In this document: positions 42,179 through 51,618 of the stretch, piece by piece
Position numbering within the stretch: the first letter of the stretch is position 1
Layout of the letters: each line of letters starts with the position of its first letter
Source: Halorubrum salinarum
Lineage (GTDB): Archaea; Halobacteriota; Halobacteria; Halobacteriales; Haloferacaceae
Assembly: GCF_013267195.1 (NCBI RefSeq)
Contig: NZ_CP053941.1
Location: forward strand, 1,426,001-1,490,000
DNA length: 64,000 nucleotides
Reading direction: 5' to 3'
The notes under the pieces: generated by a model
What the model saw: only the letters and a program-made list of their open reading frames with translations
Databases searched by the model: none
What the model was told of the DNA's origin: nothing
Translations under genes and position numbers: made by a program

Positions 42179-43516
42179 CTACAGCGCCTCGCGGTACGCC
42201 GCCAGCGTCTTCTCGACGTCCTCCTCGGTGTGCGCGTAGGAGGTGAACTGGCACTCGAACTGGTTCGCGGTGAGGAACACGCCGCGGTCTTTCATCTCCT
42301 GCCAGAACACGCGCTCCCAGCGGTCGGTCGCGGCGTCGGCCACGTCGGCGCCCGTCTTCGGGCAGGCGTCGTACCGGGCGCAGTCGGGGTCCTGCCGGCA
42401 GCCGCCCGCGCAGCAGGCGTCGACGTCGTCGGGCGCCTCGCGGGTGAACACCGTCTTGAACATCGAGTCGGTGCCGACGACGGTGTACTCCGGCGCGCGC
42501 TCGGCGCAGATCTCGGCGATCCCCTCGCGGAGCTTCCGGCCGAGGCGGTTGACGTGCTCGTACACGTCGTTCTCGGCGGCGTACTCCAGGCCGGCCTTCC
42601 CGGCGGCCATCGTCACCGGATGCCCGGAGAAGGTGCCGGACTGGAACACCTCGCCCGCCGGGGTGAAGCCCTCGATGATCTCCGCCTTCCCGCCGATGGC
42701 GCCGACGGGGAAGCCGCCGCCGATGATCTTGCCGAACGTCGTCACGTCGGGGGTGACGCCGAACTTCGACTGCGCGCAGCCGAGGCCGCCCACCCGGAAC
42801 CCGGTGATCACCTCGTCGAAGATCAAAAGCGAGCCGTGGTCGTCACAGAGGTCCCGCAGCGTCTCGTGGTAGCCGTCGATCGGCATGACGATGCCCATGT
42901 TAGCGAGGATCGGCTCCACGAGGACGGCGGCGATGTCGTCGCCGTGCTCCGCGAACACCTCCTTGGCCGCCGCCGGGTCGTTGAACGGGATCGGCAGGGT
43001 GTGCTCGGCGAACGACTCGGGGATCCCCGCCGTCGACGGGTGCGCGTCCCCCGGCGACCCCTCGACGAGCGTCGACTCCTGCGCGCCGTGGTAGCCGCCC
43101 TGCATCACGACGATCTTGTCGCGGTCGGTGTGGCCGCGGGCGAGCCGCACCGCCGACACCGTCGCCTCCGTGCCGGAGTTGACGAAGCGGATCGACTCCA
43201 CGCTCGGAACGTGGCGGGCGACGAACTCCGCGTGTTCGACCTCGACCTCCGTGGGCGCGCCGTACATGGGCCCCTCCGCGACGTGCGACTGGACCGCCGC
43301 CTCGACCGGGTCCGGGAGGTCGTGGCCGTACAGCAGAGGGCCGTACCCCATCACCCAGTCGACGTAGCGGTTGCCGTCGGCGTCGATCACGTGGCCGCCG
43401 TCGCCGCGCTCGACGAAGAACGGATGCGGCATCGTCGCCCGGACGGAGGAGTTGACGCCGCCCGGCATGACCGACAGCGCGCGGTCGTACAGCCCGCGCG
43501 AGCGCTCGTGGTTCAT
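42179..43516 (-). CDS. hemL: HemL, glutamate-1-semialdehyde 2,1-aminomutase
   Basis: PLP enzyme forming 5-aminolevulinate for tetrapyrroles and B12-type cofactors. 445 residues: [19 protein letters not shown] at the N-terminus, [58 protein letters not shown] with the PLP Asp, and the active-site lysine in [19 protein letters not shown]. Near the C-terminus (residues 368-385) there is an insertion with five cysteines, [18 protein letters not shown], that is not part of the usual fold and may bind metal. The start at 43514-43516 was chosen over a frame extension that lacks homology. Confidence 0.95.
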   Translation of the reverse strand: MNHERSRGLYDRALSVMPGGVNSSVRATMPHPFFVERGDGGHVIDADGNRYVDWVMGYGPLLYGHDLPDPVEAAVQSHVAEGPMYGAPTEVEVEHAEFVARHVPSVESIRFVNSGTEATVSAVRLARGHTDRDKIVVMQGGYHGAQESTLVEGSPGDAHPSTAGIPESFAEHTLPIPFNDPAAAKEVFAEHGDDIAAVLVEPILANMGIVMPIDGYHETLRDLCDDHGSLLIFDEVITGFRVGGLGCAQSKFGVTPDVTTFGKIIGGGFPVGAIGGKAEIIEGFTPAGEVFQSGTFSGHPVTMAAGKAGLEYAAENDVYEHVNRLGRKLREGIAEICAERAPEYTVVGTDSMFKTVFTREAPDDVDACCAGGCRQDPDCARYDACPKTGADVADAATDRWERVFWQEMKDRGVFLTANQFECQFTSYAHTEEDVEKTLAAYREAL

Positions 43517-43610
43517 ACCGAACGGTTGGTGCGTCGGGCTGAAAGTAGTTGCCGAACCGGGCGAACCGGTTCGCGGATTCAAAAGGAGCCGATCGGATCG
43601 CGCGCCGCGC

Positions 43611-45287
43611 CTACACCGCCTCCGGCCCGGTCGCGCCCGTGCGGACCTGGAGCGCGTCCTCGACGGGCAGGACGAACACCTTGCCGTCGCCGGGCTCGCC
43701 GGTCTCGGCGGCGTCGGCGATCGCCTCGGCCACCTCGTCGGCCGGGATGTCGGCGACGACCACGTCGACTTTCACCTTCTGGTGGAGGTCGACGGTGAAC
43801 TCCTCGCCGCGCCACTGGCCCTTCTTCGCGGGCTGGCTGCCGCGGCCGGAGACGTTCGTCACCGTCAGCGAGGGCGCGTTGATCTCCGCGAGCGCCTGCT
43901 TGATGGCCCCGAGCTTGTCGGGGCGGACGACCGCGGTGACCATCTTGATCTCCGCGCCCTCCTCCTCGCCGCCGTCCGCGCGGGGCGAGCCCTCCGTGGC
44001 GTCGACGACCGACGAGCCGCCGTCGGTCGCGACCGAGGGCTTGCCGAACTCGGGGTACGTCTCGACGCCGTGCTCGCTGACGTCGAGGCCGTCGCGCTCG
44101 TGTTCGGGGGTGACGCGGGCCTGTCCGACGGCCTTGAACGCGCCGAAGACGAGCCCCGTCGCGACCACGGTCCACGCCGCGATGACGACCACGCCGATGA
44201 CCTGCGAGACGAGCAGGTCGACGGAGAAGCCGTTGATGCTGACGAACGGCAGCGCGAGGACGCCCAGCACCCCGGCCGAGCCGTGGACGGGGAACACCGC
44301 GCAGACGTCGTCGATCTTCATCCGGTCGGCGACGAACTCGAAGACCAGCGGGAGCTGGAGGCCGCAGAGGAGCCCGACCGCGATGGCGCCCCACCAGGTG
44401 GCGAGGTTCGCGATGCCGGTCACGCCGACCAGCCCCGCGAGCAGCCCGTTCGCGACGTACAGCGTGTCGACCTTCTTCGAGAGCGCCACCGACGCGACGG
44501 CGGCGCCGACGCCGCCCGCGGCCATGCCGAGCGTCGTGCCCAGCGAGACGCGGCCGACCGACGCGTAGCCGTCGAGGACGAGCTCGCCGCCGTCGACCGC
44601 GAACACCGTCGCGGTCGTGCCGACGTTGAACCCGTACCAGCCGAACGCAAGGATGAGCGTGCCGAGCACCGCGAACGTCATCGAGTGCCCGGGGATGACG
44701 TTCGTGGAGCCGTCCTCGGCGTAGCGGTCCATCCGCGGACCCAGCACGTACGCCGCAGTGAGGCCGGCGATACCGCCCATGCCGTGGACGATCATCCCGC
44801 CCGCGAAGTCGGTGAAGCCGAGGCCGGCCCCGCCGAGGAAGCCGCCGCCCCAGGTGATCCCCGCGACCACCGGGTAGATGACCGCCGAGATGGCAATCGT
44901 GTACGCCACGTACGCGCGGAGCTTCGCGCGGCCGGCGACCGCGCCGGAGACGATGGTCGCCGCCGTCATGGCGAAGACGGCGCCGAACAGCCAGCTGTTG
45001 ACCCAGCCGCCGTCACCGAGCGCGGCCGCCGCGGAGAAGCCGGCGCCGCCGGCGATTCCCTCGACGCCGAACCCGATCAGGAAGTAGAACAGGACGCCGA
45101 CGCTCCACGTCAGCAGGTTCTTGGTGAGCTGGTTGGCGACGTTCTTCGCGCGCACCTGCCCCGCTTCGAGCATCGCGAAGCCGGCGTGCATGAAGAAGAT
45201 GAGGAAACACACCACCGCGACCCACATCAGGTTCACGCCCTCGGCGAGGACGCTCGGATCGATCGAGGCGAGTACGCCGGTCGTCAC
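43611..45287 (-). CDS. amt: Ammonium transporter fused to a C-terminal P-II domain (Amt-GlnB)
   Basis: Membrane ammonium channel and its regulator in one chain of 558 residues. Residues 1-400 are an Amt trimer subunit with 11 helices: the [19 protein letters not shown] region, first pore His in [17 protein letters not shown], and second pore His in [15 protein letters not shown] 45-residue acidic linker leads to a P-II domain (about 435-558): [22 protein letters not shown]-loop [22 protein letters not shown], and [19 protein letters not shown]. The T-loop Tyr used for uridylylation is Trp here. The start is a GTG at 45285-45287 overlapping a mini-ORF stop. Separate amt and glnK genes are the common arrangement. 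Confidence 0.92.
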   Translation of the reverse strand: MTTGVLASIDPSVLAEGVNLMWVAVVCFLIFFMHAGFAMLEAGQVRAKNVANQLTKNLLTWSVGVLFYFLIGFGVEGIAGGAGFSAAAALGDGGWVNSWLFGAVFAMTAATIVSGAVAGRAKLRAYVAYTIAISAVIYPVVAGITWGGGFLGGAGLGFTDFAGGMIVHGMGGIAGLTAAYVLGPRMDRYAEDGSTNVIPGHSMTFAVLGTLILAFGWYGFNVGTTATVFAVDGGELVLDGYASVGRVSLGTTLGMAAGGVGAAVASVALSKKVDTLYVANGLLAGLVGVTGIANLATWWGAIAVGLLCGLQLPLVFEFVADRMKIDDVCAVFPVHGSAGVLGVLALPFVSINGFSVDLLVSQVIGVVVIAAWTVVATGLVFGAFKAVGQARVTPEHERDGLDVSEHGVETYPEFGKPSVATDGGSSVVDATEGSPRADGGEEEGAEIKMVTAVVRPDKLGAIKQALAEINAPSLTVTNVSGRGSQPAKKGQWRGEEFTVDLHQKVKVDVVVADIPADEVAEAIADAAETGEPGDGKVFVLPVEDALQVRTGATGPEAV

Positions 45288-45346
45288 GATTCGACCACCC
45301 CTACTGAACGCTCGTCCGATTCAAACCGTGCTTCGCTCGTGTTCAT
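45284..45346 (-). CDS. 20-codon ORF overlapping the amt start
   Basis: ATG at 45344-45346, stop TGA at 45284-45286, overlapping the amt GTG start as GTGA. It encodes 20 residues beginning [26 protein letters not shown] box at 45379-45389 lies 33-43 bases before its ATG. If amt really starts at that GTG, ribosomes would reach it through this short frame. It is too short to be sure it is translated. Confidence 0.35.
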   Translation of the reverse strand: MNTSEARFESDERSVGVVES

Positions 45347-45784
45347 GTGCTGAATCACGTTTCGACTCCGGGGAACGGCTATACATAAACGTTAGAGTTG
45401 AGTTTCACAAGAAGTGTGGTTGATAATACGGCAGTCGTCCGATATAAGGACGTGGCTATGGAATATAAGGACGTTTTCTCGGGCATTTCGCGGCAATCGT
45501 TGCGCCGGAAGCCAACGATCGTTGTGTCAAAATGTTATCTATTCGACCGAAATCGGTCGTTACCGGGCGCTCTGGGGCCGTGCGCGGGCCGCCCCGGCGA
45601 GTATTGCCGCCCCGCCGTCTCGCGATTCGCCGTCGTACGAGCCGTTCTTCGCGAATTCGCGGTTCTGAGGCCTTCTCGATAAAATCTGACGTTCGTCAAC
45701 CCGACTCCCGGTCCGCCGGTCGATTCGATCGATCGGTCGCGATCGAGCGTGACCCCCGATCGATCCGCGCCGACCGCCGGTCGC
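45288..45784. other. Long regulatory intergenic region upstream of amt
   Basis: 497 bases between amt and the end of radA. Besides the mini-ORF and its TATA box it holds the ATATAAGGACGT direct repeats (45442-45474), the palindrome CAACGATCGTTG (45512-45523), and further AT-rich sequence. The last 150 bases towards radA show nothing specific. The AT-rich middle is clearly unlike the flanking coding DNA. Confidence 0.55.
45442..45474 (+). promoter_or_regulatory. Two 12-base direct repeats upstream of amt (possible operator or tandem promoters)
   Basis: ATATAAGGACGT occurs at 45442-45453 and 45463-45474, exactly 21 bases apart, two turns of the helix on one face. On the minus strand each reads ACGTCCTTATAT, so each includes a TATA-like core. 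They lie about 95 bases upstream of the mini-ORF start. They could bind a nitrogen regulator or serve as alternative promoters. Confidence 0.6.
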
Positions 45785-46816
45785 TTACTCGGGCTTCAGC
45801 CCCTCGTTCTGGACGCGCATCACGGCCTCGCCGTCGGCGAGGTTCGGCGCGTCGACGAGGCGGACGATCCGCTTGTCGCCCTTCGACTTCCGGAGGTAGA
45901 TCCGGAAGGTGGAGGCGTGCCCGAGGATGTTGCCGCCGATCGCCTGGGTCGGGTCGCCGAAGTAGGAGTCCGGGTTCGACGCGACCTGGTTGGTGACGAG
46001 GATGGCGGTGTTGTACAGGTCGCCGAGGCGCATCAGGTCGTGGAGGTGCTTGTTGAGCTTCTGCTGTCGCTCGGCGAGCTCGCCGCGGCCGACGTACTCC
46101 GCGCGGAAGTGCGCGGTGAGCGAGTCGACGCAGACGATCCGGATCGGCCACTCCGTCTCCTCGTGTTCGCCGGCCAGCTCCTTCGCCTTCTCGGCGAGGA
46201 GGATCTGGTGGTTGGAGTTGAACGCCTTCGCGACGTGGATCTGGTCGAGGAAAGCCTCGACGAGCTCCTCTAACGCCTCCTCGTCAGAGGGGGTGCCCTC
46301 GATCTCGCGGCGCTCCATCTCGTCGGCGAGGATCTCGTCGTCGAGCCCGCGGACCATGTCGTCGATCCGCTCCGGGCGGAACGTGTCCTCGGAGTCGACG
46401 AAGATACAGCCGCCGTCGAGACCGCCGTTCTCCGGCTCCAGCTGGACGTTGACCGCCATCTGGTGGGTGACCTGCGACTTCCCGGACCCGAACTCGCCGT
46501 ACACCTCGGTGATCGACTGGGTCTCGATGCCGCCGCCGAGGAGGTCGTCGACCTCGTCGATCTGCCAGGAGAGCTTGCCGATCTCCTGGCGGCGCTCCAG
46601 CACGCTCGCGCCCGTCTCGAACCCGCCCACGTCGGCGGCCTCGCGGGCGGCGTTGATGATGTCCGCGGCGGACGACTCGCCGATGTCGGCGGTGTTCGAC
46701 ATCTCGCCGGGGCTCGCGACCGCGATCGACTGGTAGCTCTCGAATCCGTTGTCCACGAGCTTGTCCGCGGTCGCCGGGCCGACGCCGGGGAGGTCCTCGA
46801 GTTCGTCTTCAGGCAT
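45785..46816 (-). CDS. radA: RadA recombinase
   Basis: Archaeal RecA/Rad51 homologue for strand exchange in recombination and repair. 343 residues: N-terminal helix-hairpin-helix [19 protein letters not shown] and the second element [19 protein letters not shown], then the ATPase with Walker [32 protein letters not shown], Walker [31 protein letters not shown]-binding L2 [26 protein letters not shown]. No intein is present. The promoter TCTTTATAC at 46842-46850 is about 26-34 bases before the ATG at 46814-46816, so it is leaderless and single. Confidence 0.98.
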   Translation of the reverse strand: MPEDELEDLPGVGPATADKLVDNGFESYQSIAVASPGEMSNTADIGESSAADIINAAREAADVGGFETGASVLERRQEIGKLSWQIDEVDDLLGGGIETQSITEVYGEFGSGKSQVTHQMAVNVQLEPENGGLDGGCIFVDSEDTFRPERIDDMVRGLDDEILADEMERREIEGTPSDEEALEELVEAFLDQIHVAKAFNSNHQILLAEKAKELAGEHEETEWPIRIVCVDSLTAHFRAEYVGRGELAERQQKLNKHLHDLMRLGDLYNTAILVTNQVASNPDSYFGDPTQAIGGNILGHASTFRIYLRKSKGDKRIVRLVDAPNLADGEAVMRVQNEGLKPE

Positions 46817-46884
46817 GTACCCGGTCCTTGTTCGCCATCGGGTATAAAGACTGGTTTACACCCGAGTGAAAGTGAAACGGACGC

Positions 46885-46931
46885 GGCGAGTCCGCTCGCT
46901 CGCGGTCCGCTCGCTCTCGCACGGACTCGCC
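46885..46931. terminator. Inverted repeat upstream of radA, possible terminator of the ACT gene
   Basis: GGCGAGTCCG (46885-46894) and CGGACTCGCC (46922-46931) form a perfect 10-base stem with a 27-base loop in the 227-base gap between the ACT gene and radA. No T-run. Confidence 0.4.
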
Positions 46932-47043
46932 GGAGCGGACGCGCCGACCGGCCGGTGAAACTGGTCGGCGGGGCGCCGCCGCGGCGGGTGCGCGCCTCCG
47001 CCGTCGCCGCCGCGAAAAGGACGCTATGCCGGCCGACGCGGTC

Positions 47044-47544
47044 TCAGAAGCCGACGCGGCGGACGTAGTCGAGGTCGCGGATCTCCACGAGCAGGTCGCC
47101 GGACAGGTCGGCGTCGGTGATCACGTACAGCTTCGGGTCGTCGGTGAACTCGGGGTCCTCGCTCAGCACCTGTCGGATCGAGACGCCGCGGTCGGCCAGG
47201 ATTCCGGTCACCTCGGCGACGATCCCGGCCTCGTCGGCGGCCGCGACCTCGATGGTGAGCACCGTGAGGTCCAAGACGGGAGCGAGATCCATCAGGCTCG
47301 GCACCGACGAGATGTTGGTGAAGATGCGCTTCAGCTCGGGGTCGGCCAGGATCGCGTCCGTCGTCGAGTCGACGACGCGGCGGTCGACGTCGAGCTCGCG
47401 CGCGATGCCGGTGTACGGGATCTCGATCCCGCCGGAGACGACCCGGCCCTCCTCGTTGACGGAGAAGCCGCGCTCCAGGAAGAGCCGGATCACCGCCTGC
47501 TGGCTGGGTGACCCCTCGAACTTCTCGAGGATCTCGTCGAACAT
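47044..47544 (-). CDS. ACT-domain regulatory protein with N-terminal helix-turn-helix
   Basis: Predicted regulator of amino acid metabolism, 166 residues. The first 80 residues resemble a winged helix (FDEILEKFEGSPSQQAVIRLFLERG, IPYTGIARELDVDRRVVDST). The C-terminal half is an ACT domain: VLTIEVAAADEAGIVAEVTGILADRGVSIRQVL with the ligand-binding Gly, then KLYVITDADLSGDLLVEI. Such proteins are conserved in haloarchaea next to housekeeping genes; which amino acid is sensed is unknown. The start at 47542-47544 is followed by the complete domain. It is a candidate for sensing the products of the arginine, histidine or serine genes nearby, without direct proof. Confidence 0.82.
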   Translation of the reverse strand: MFDEILEKFEGSPSQQAVIRLFLERGFSVNEEGRVVSGGIEIPYTGIARELDVDRRVVDSTTDAILADPELKRIFTNISSVPSLMDLAPVLDLTVLTIEVAAADEAGIVAEVTGILADRGVSIRQVLSEDPEFTDDPKLYVITDADLSGDLLVEIRDLDYVRRVGF

Positions 47545-47600
47545 TCGTTGCTACGGATCCGCGGGACGAGGGGTTAAAAAACGGGGTTCCGTCGCGGCGG

Positions 47601-48071
47601 TCAGTTCGCCATCGCCGAGTAGACGCCGCCGAGGACCGCGCCGTAGACGACGTGGCCGACGAGGCTCTCGACGCCGATGTTCGGCAGCGGAGGCGCGCCC
47701 GCGAAGCCAACGGCGCCCAGCCAGATCGGCATCACGACAACGGCGAGCGCGACCCACACGACGAGGCCGTAGCCCGCGCCGGCGCCGACACCTGTCCCGA
47801 TCGAGTCGCCGAGAGCGGGTCTCAGACTCGTGATCGCGACGAATCCGAGACCGATGATCGCGCCGTGAGACACGTGGATCACCCAGCCGAGGGCGCCGGC
47901 GGGCCCCGCGATGCCGTACATCGCCGGGATCCCCATCTCGAGGACGCCGGGCGTCAGTATCGACATCATCGCGCCGAAGACGAGCGCTCCGACGATGCCG
48001 CCCGTTACGCCCGCTTGCCAGTGTCCGGTCTCGGTCGGTACGTCGGTCGCCGTCGCAGTTTCTGTCGCCAT
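47601..48071 (-). CDS. Four-helix membrane protein, DUF6789-like
   Basis: Predicted membrane protein of 156 residues with about four helices, function unknown. Features: GHWQAGVTGGIVGALVFGAM, GIPAMYGIAGPAGALGWVIH, VSHGAIIGLGFVAITSL, and a final VESLVGHVVYGAVLGGVYSAM. The paired W-V-I-H-V-S-H-G and VGHVVYG motifs recall a haloarchaeal family that I tentatively equate with DUF6789. The ATG at 48069-48071 has a CTATTACCGG stretch 25-34 bases upstream. It is divergent from the helicase gene. Confidence 0.65.
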   Translation of the reverse strand: MATETATATDVPTETGHWQAGVTGGIVGALVFGAMMSILTPGVLEMGIPAMYGIAGPAGALGWVIHVSHGAIIGLGFVAITSLRPALGDSIGTGVGAGAGYGLVVWVALAVVVMPIWLGAVGFAGAPPLPNIGVESLVGHVVYGAVLGGVYSAMAN

Positions 48072-48256
48072 GTCACTCCTGAGGTGGGCAGAAAACCGGT
48101 AATAGCTGCCGGAATAATGCGATTCGCTCGCACCGGCCCCAAAGATATATATACTTATTGAAGCCTCTGGTATGGACTAAATCCGGTTCGTCCCCGCCGG
48201 ACCACTTCCGCCCCGCCACCCCACCCCTTTTGCCCGATGGCGCCGAACCCCACCCC

Positions 48257-50473
48257 GTGTCAGAGTCGCCGCACCTGCGGTTCTTCCCGTACGAGGAGCC
48301 CTACCCGAACCAGCGCGAGGCGATGGACAGGGTCGCCAACGCGCTGGACCGGGGGCAGGACGTGCTGTTCGAGGGCGCGCCCGGGACGGGCAAGACGCTC
48401 TCCGCGCTCGTGCCCGCCCTGGAACACGCCCGCGAGCACGACCGCACGGTCGTCATCACGACCAACGTCCACCAGCAGATGCGGCAGTTCGTCGAGGACG
48501 CCCGCGCCATCACCCGCGAGGAACCCATCCGCGCGGTCGTCTTCAAGGGGAAGTCGTCGATGTGCCACATCGACGTCGACTACCAAGAGTGTCAGACCCT
48601 CCGGGACACCACCCGCGAGATGGTCGAGACGGAGTCGGACGTCCGCGAACTGGAGTCGCGACAGCGCGAGCTGTTAGCCGAGAGCCGCGAGGGCGACGCG
48701 GGCGCCGCGGAGGCCCGCGAGGCGATCATGGACGAGCTCGACGAGCTTGAGGCCGAGCTCGACGAGTACGAGGCCGCGAACGTCTGCGAACACTACCGGA
48801 ACAACCTCACCCGCGACACCGACGAGTTCTTCGGGTGGCTGTTCGAGGACGTCCGAACGCCCGAGGACGTGTACGCGTACGCCGACGAGCGCGAGCTGTG
48901 CGGCTACGAGCTGCTGAAGGAGGGGATGGAGGGCGTCGACCTCGTCGTCTGTAACTACCACCACCTCCTCGACCCGAACATCCGCGAGCAGTTCTTCCGG
49001 TGGATCGACCGCGACCCGAGCGAGATAATCACCGTCTTCGACGAGGCGCACAACATCGAGGACGCCGCGCGCGACCACGCCACCCGGACGCTGACCGAGA
49101 ACACCCTCGACGCCGCGCTCGACGAGCTGGCCGACAGCGACGACTCCCGCGCGGAGCCCGCGGAGAACGTCCTCCGCGCCTTCCGCGACGCCCTCGTCGA
49201 GACCTACGAGGACGGGCTCGGGTTCGGCGGGGTCGACGAGAACTGGGAGGACGTCTCGATCGCCAACGACGACCGCCGCGACGACCTCACGCTGGCGTTC
49301 CTCCGCAACTACGAGGGGCGGGGGATAGACACCGAGGCCGAGCTCGCCGTCCAGCTCGGCCAGGCGATAGACGAGGAGTACGAGCGCCGCTACCGCGACG
49401 GGGAGGCGACGACCCGCTCGGAGTCGCAGACGCTCGCGGCCGCCCGGTTCGTCGCGACGTGGATGGACGAGGGCGCGGAGTTCGGCCAGTACCCGGTGGT
49501 CTCCGTCCGGCGCGACGCGGGCACCGACGAGGTGTACGGGCGCGCGGAGCTGTACACCTGTATCCCGCGGAACGTCACCGGCGAGCTGTTCGACGAGGTG
49601 GCCGCCTCGGTCCTGATGAGCGCGACGCTGCGCCCGTTCGACGTGACCGAGGACGTGCTGGGGCTGGAGGACGCCGCGTCGATGGCCTACGAGATGGGCT
49701 ACCCCGAGGCGAACCGCCGGACGTTCGCCGCCGACGTGCCGCCGCTTTTCGCCTCGGACCGCAACGACCCGGAGACCCAGGCGGCGGTGTCGTCGCTGCT
49801 CCGCGACGCGATCCGGTTCACCCCGGGCAACACGCTCGCCTTCTTCCCCTCGTACGCGGAGGCCGAGCGCTACCACGAGCGGCTCACCGGCCCGGGCGGC
49901 GCGGCGTCCGGCGCCGCCGCCCGGGGCTCCGGCGGGGCGGGCGCGGCCGACCTCGGCCCCGTCTACCTCGACGGCCCGGGCGAGGACGAGGAGCGGCTCC
50001 GCAGCGAGTTCGTCGAGAGCGACGGCGCCGCGCTGTTCACGTCGCTGTGGGGGACGCTCGGCGAGGGGGTGAGCTTCGACGGCGACGACGCCCGCACGGT
50101 CGTCGTCGTGGGCGTCCCGTACCCGCACCTCTCGGACCGCACCCAGGCCGTTCAGGACGCCTACGACCGGGCGTTCGCGGACCGCGACCGCGCCCGCGAC
50201 CCGGGGTGGACCTACGCGGTCGAGATCCCGACGATCCGCAAGACCCGACAGGCGCTCGGGCGAGTGATCCGCGGCCCCGACGACTTCGGGGTGCGGATCC
50301 TCGCGGACCGCCGCTACACGACCGCCGACATGGGGAAGTACTCGGTCCGGTCCGCGTTCCCGCCCGAGGAGCGCGAGGAGCTGCTCGACGTCGACCCGAC
50401 GAAGCTGAAGTTCGCGATGCTGAACTTCTACCAGGACCACGACGCCTACGACGGCCAGCCGCCGTCGCCGTGA
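48257..50473 (+). CDS. XPD/Rad3-type iron-sulfur DNA helicase
   Basis: 5'-3' superfamily 2 helicase acting in repair, 738 residues. Walker A LFEGAPGTGKTLSALVPALEHA at about residues 37-58; iron-sulfur domain cysteines at SSMCHIDVDYQECQ, ANVCEHYRNN and ERELCGYELL; DEAH box ITVFDEAHNIEDAARDHA; then LMSATLRPFDVTEDVLGLE, NTLAFFPSYAEAERYHERL, FTSLWGTLGEGVSFDGDDARTVVVVGVPYP, and KTRQALGRVIRGPDDFGVRILADRRY. A Gly/Ala/Ser insertion of about 20 residues sits before the final motifs. I start at GTG 48257 because CCCTTTTGCC lies 23-32 bases upstream; an ATG 99 bases earlier would add residues without homology. Confidence 0.93.
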   Translation: MSESPHLRFFPYEEPYPNQREAMDRVANALDRGQDVLFEGAPGTGKTLSALVPALEHAREHDRTVVITTNVHQQMRQFVEDARAITREEPIRAVVFKGKSSMCHIDVDYQECQTLRDTTREMVETESDVRELESRQRELLAESREGDAGAAEAREAIMDELDELEAELDEYEAANVCEHYRNNLTRDTDEFFGWLFEDVRTPEDVYAYADERELCGYELLKEGMEGVDLVVCNYHHLLDPNIREQFFRWIDRDPSEIITVFDEAHNIEDAARDHATRTLTENTLDAALDELADSDDSRAEPAENVLRAFRDALVETYEDGLGFGGVDENWEDVSIANDDRRDDLTLAFLRNYEGRGIDTEAELAVQLGQAIDEEYERRYRDGEATTRSESQTLAAARFVATWMDEGAEFGQYPVVSVRRDAGTDEVYGRAELYTCIPRNVTGELFDEVAASVLMSATLRPFDVTEDVLGLEDAASMAYEMGYPEANRRTFAADVPPLFASDRNDPETQAAVSSLLRDAIRFTPGNTLAFFPSYAEAERYHERLTGPGGAASGAAARGSGGAGAADLGPVYLDGPGEDEERLRSEFVESDGAALFTSLWGTLGEGVSFDGDDARTVVVVGVPYPHLSDRTQAVQDAYDRAFADRDRARDPGWTYAVEIPTIRKTRQALGRVIRGPDDFGVRILADRRYTTADMGKYSVRSAFPPEEREELLDVDPTKLKFAMLNFYQDHDAYDGQPPSP

Positions 50474-50533
50474 GTCGGTCGCGGGCGGGGTCCGCCGCCG
50501 TACCGCGGTCCTTCGCGAGGACCGCCGCCGACC

Positions 50534-50893
50534 CTACCCCGGCATCGACGCAATCAGGATCGAGGCCACGAGCAGGAGCCCGCTGAGCAGCGTCGTGACC
50601 ACGCCGTGGATCAGCGTCATCGCGAGCACCGTCCGCCGCGGCTGCTCGTAGCTCCACCAGAACATCGTCCCGTCGACGAGGAGCGCCGCGAGGAGGATGA
50701 GCGCCCCGGAGAGCTCGAACGCGTTCCCGACGACGCTGATCACGGCGGGCAGCGGCCCGACGTAGAGGGCGCGCCGGGGGTCGACGTCGCCGAGGACGTT
50801 CCGGGCCGCGATGTGCGCTGTCACGGAGAGGAACAGCGCCAACAGGACGGTCGTCCCGAGCACGGAGACCGGCGTCACCGTCTGTAAGAGCAT
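50534..50893 (-). CDS. Small multi-helix membrane protein
   Basis: Unrecognised 119-residue protein with four predicted helices: residues 5-29 (VTPVSVLGTTVLLALFLSV), 42-62, 66-80 and 88-115. Conserved-looking motifs are TAHIAARNVLGDVDPRRALYVG and FWWSYEQPRRTVLAMTLIHG. It ends 60 bases from the convergent helicase gene and lies 80 bases downstream of tbp on the same strand. The start at 50891-50893 is the only reasonable Met. Confidence 0.7.
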   Translation of the reverse strand: MLLQTVTPVSVLGTTVLLALFLSVTAHIAARNVLGDVDPRRALYVGPLPAVISVVGNAFELSGALILLAALLVDGTMFWWSYEQPRRTVLAMTLIHGVVTTLLSGLLLVASILIASMPG

Positions 50894-50973
50894 GGTCGGC
50901 CTACGGGGCGACGACTAAAAGTGGTCGCGGAACGCGGCCGCGTCGGTCCCGCTCCCGTCGCGGGGTCGCGGCG

Positions 50974-51534
50974 TCACCCCAGCAGCCCGAGCCCGTTCAG
51001 CTCCTCGACGATCACGTCGACGGCGGCGGCCGCGTCGTCGGCGCTGGTGCCGCCGGTGACGACGACCTTGCCGCTGCCGAACAGCAGCGCGACGACCTCC
51101 GGCTCGTCGAGGCGGTAGACGAGCCCGGGGAACTGCTCCGGCTCGTACTCGATGTGCTCTAAGCCGAGGCCGATCGCGATCGCGTTCAGGTTCAGGCTCT
51201 CGCCGAGGTCGGCCGAGGTGACGATGTTCTGGACCGTTATCTCCGGGTCCTCGATGGGGATCTGGAGCGCGCGGAGCTCCCCGAACACGGTGTCGAGGCT
51301 CTCGTGGACCGCCTCGATCGAGTTCGCCCCCGTACAGACGATCTTCCCCGACCGGAAGATCAGCGCGGCCGATTTCGGGTCCGTGGTCCGGTAGACGAGC
51401 CCGGGGAACTGCTCGGGGTCGTAGTCGGCGCCCTCGAGGTCCATCGCGACGCTCTGGAGATCGAGCTCCTGTCCGATCCCCGTTGAGGCGACGACGTTCT
51501 CTACGGTGATCGTCTCCTTCGGGTCGGCCGTCAT
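50974..51534 (-). CDS. tbp: TATA-binding protein (TBP)
   Basis: General transcription factor that bends promoter DNA with TFB. 186 residues, two direct repeats of about 90: VENVVASTGIGQELDLQSVAMDL with PEQFPGLVYRTTDPKSAALIFRSGKIVCTGA, and VQNIVTSADLGESLNLNAIAIGL with PEQFPGLVYRLDEPEVVALLFGSGKVVVTGG. The four-residue phase and lengths are normal. ATG at 51532-51534 was chosen over an adjacent GTG because CCATTTAAGTG (51558-51568, minus) is at leaderless distance. Haloarchaea have several TBP genes; which paralogue this is cannot be said. Confidence 0.98.
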   Translation of the reverse strand: MTADPKETITVENVVASTGIGQELDLQSVAMDLEGADYDPEQFPGLVYRTTDPKSAALIFRSGKIVCTGANSIEAVHESLDTVFGELRALQIPIEDPEITVQNIVTSADLGESLNLNAIAIGLGLEHIEYEPEQFPGLVYRLDEPEVVALLFGSGKVVVTGGTSADDAAAAVDVIVEELNGLGLLG

Positions 51535-51618
51535 CACTTCGATTCTCGCCCGAGATCACTTAAATGGTGGCCGGCCGGAACCGCCACGCTATTGCCGCCG
51601 CCGCGCGGAGCCGTCGGC

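Noticed and set aside
45398-45682. A 94-codon plus-strand gene upstream of amt
   Set aside because: Composition is non-coding, it spans the phased repeats and palindrome, and it has no promoter at leaderless distance.
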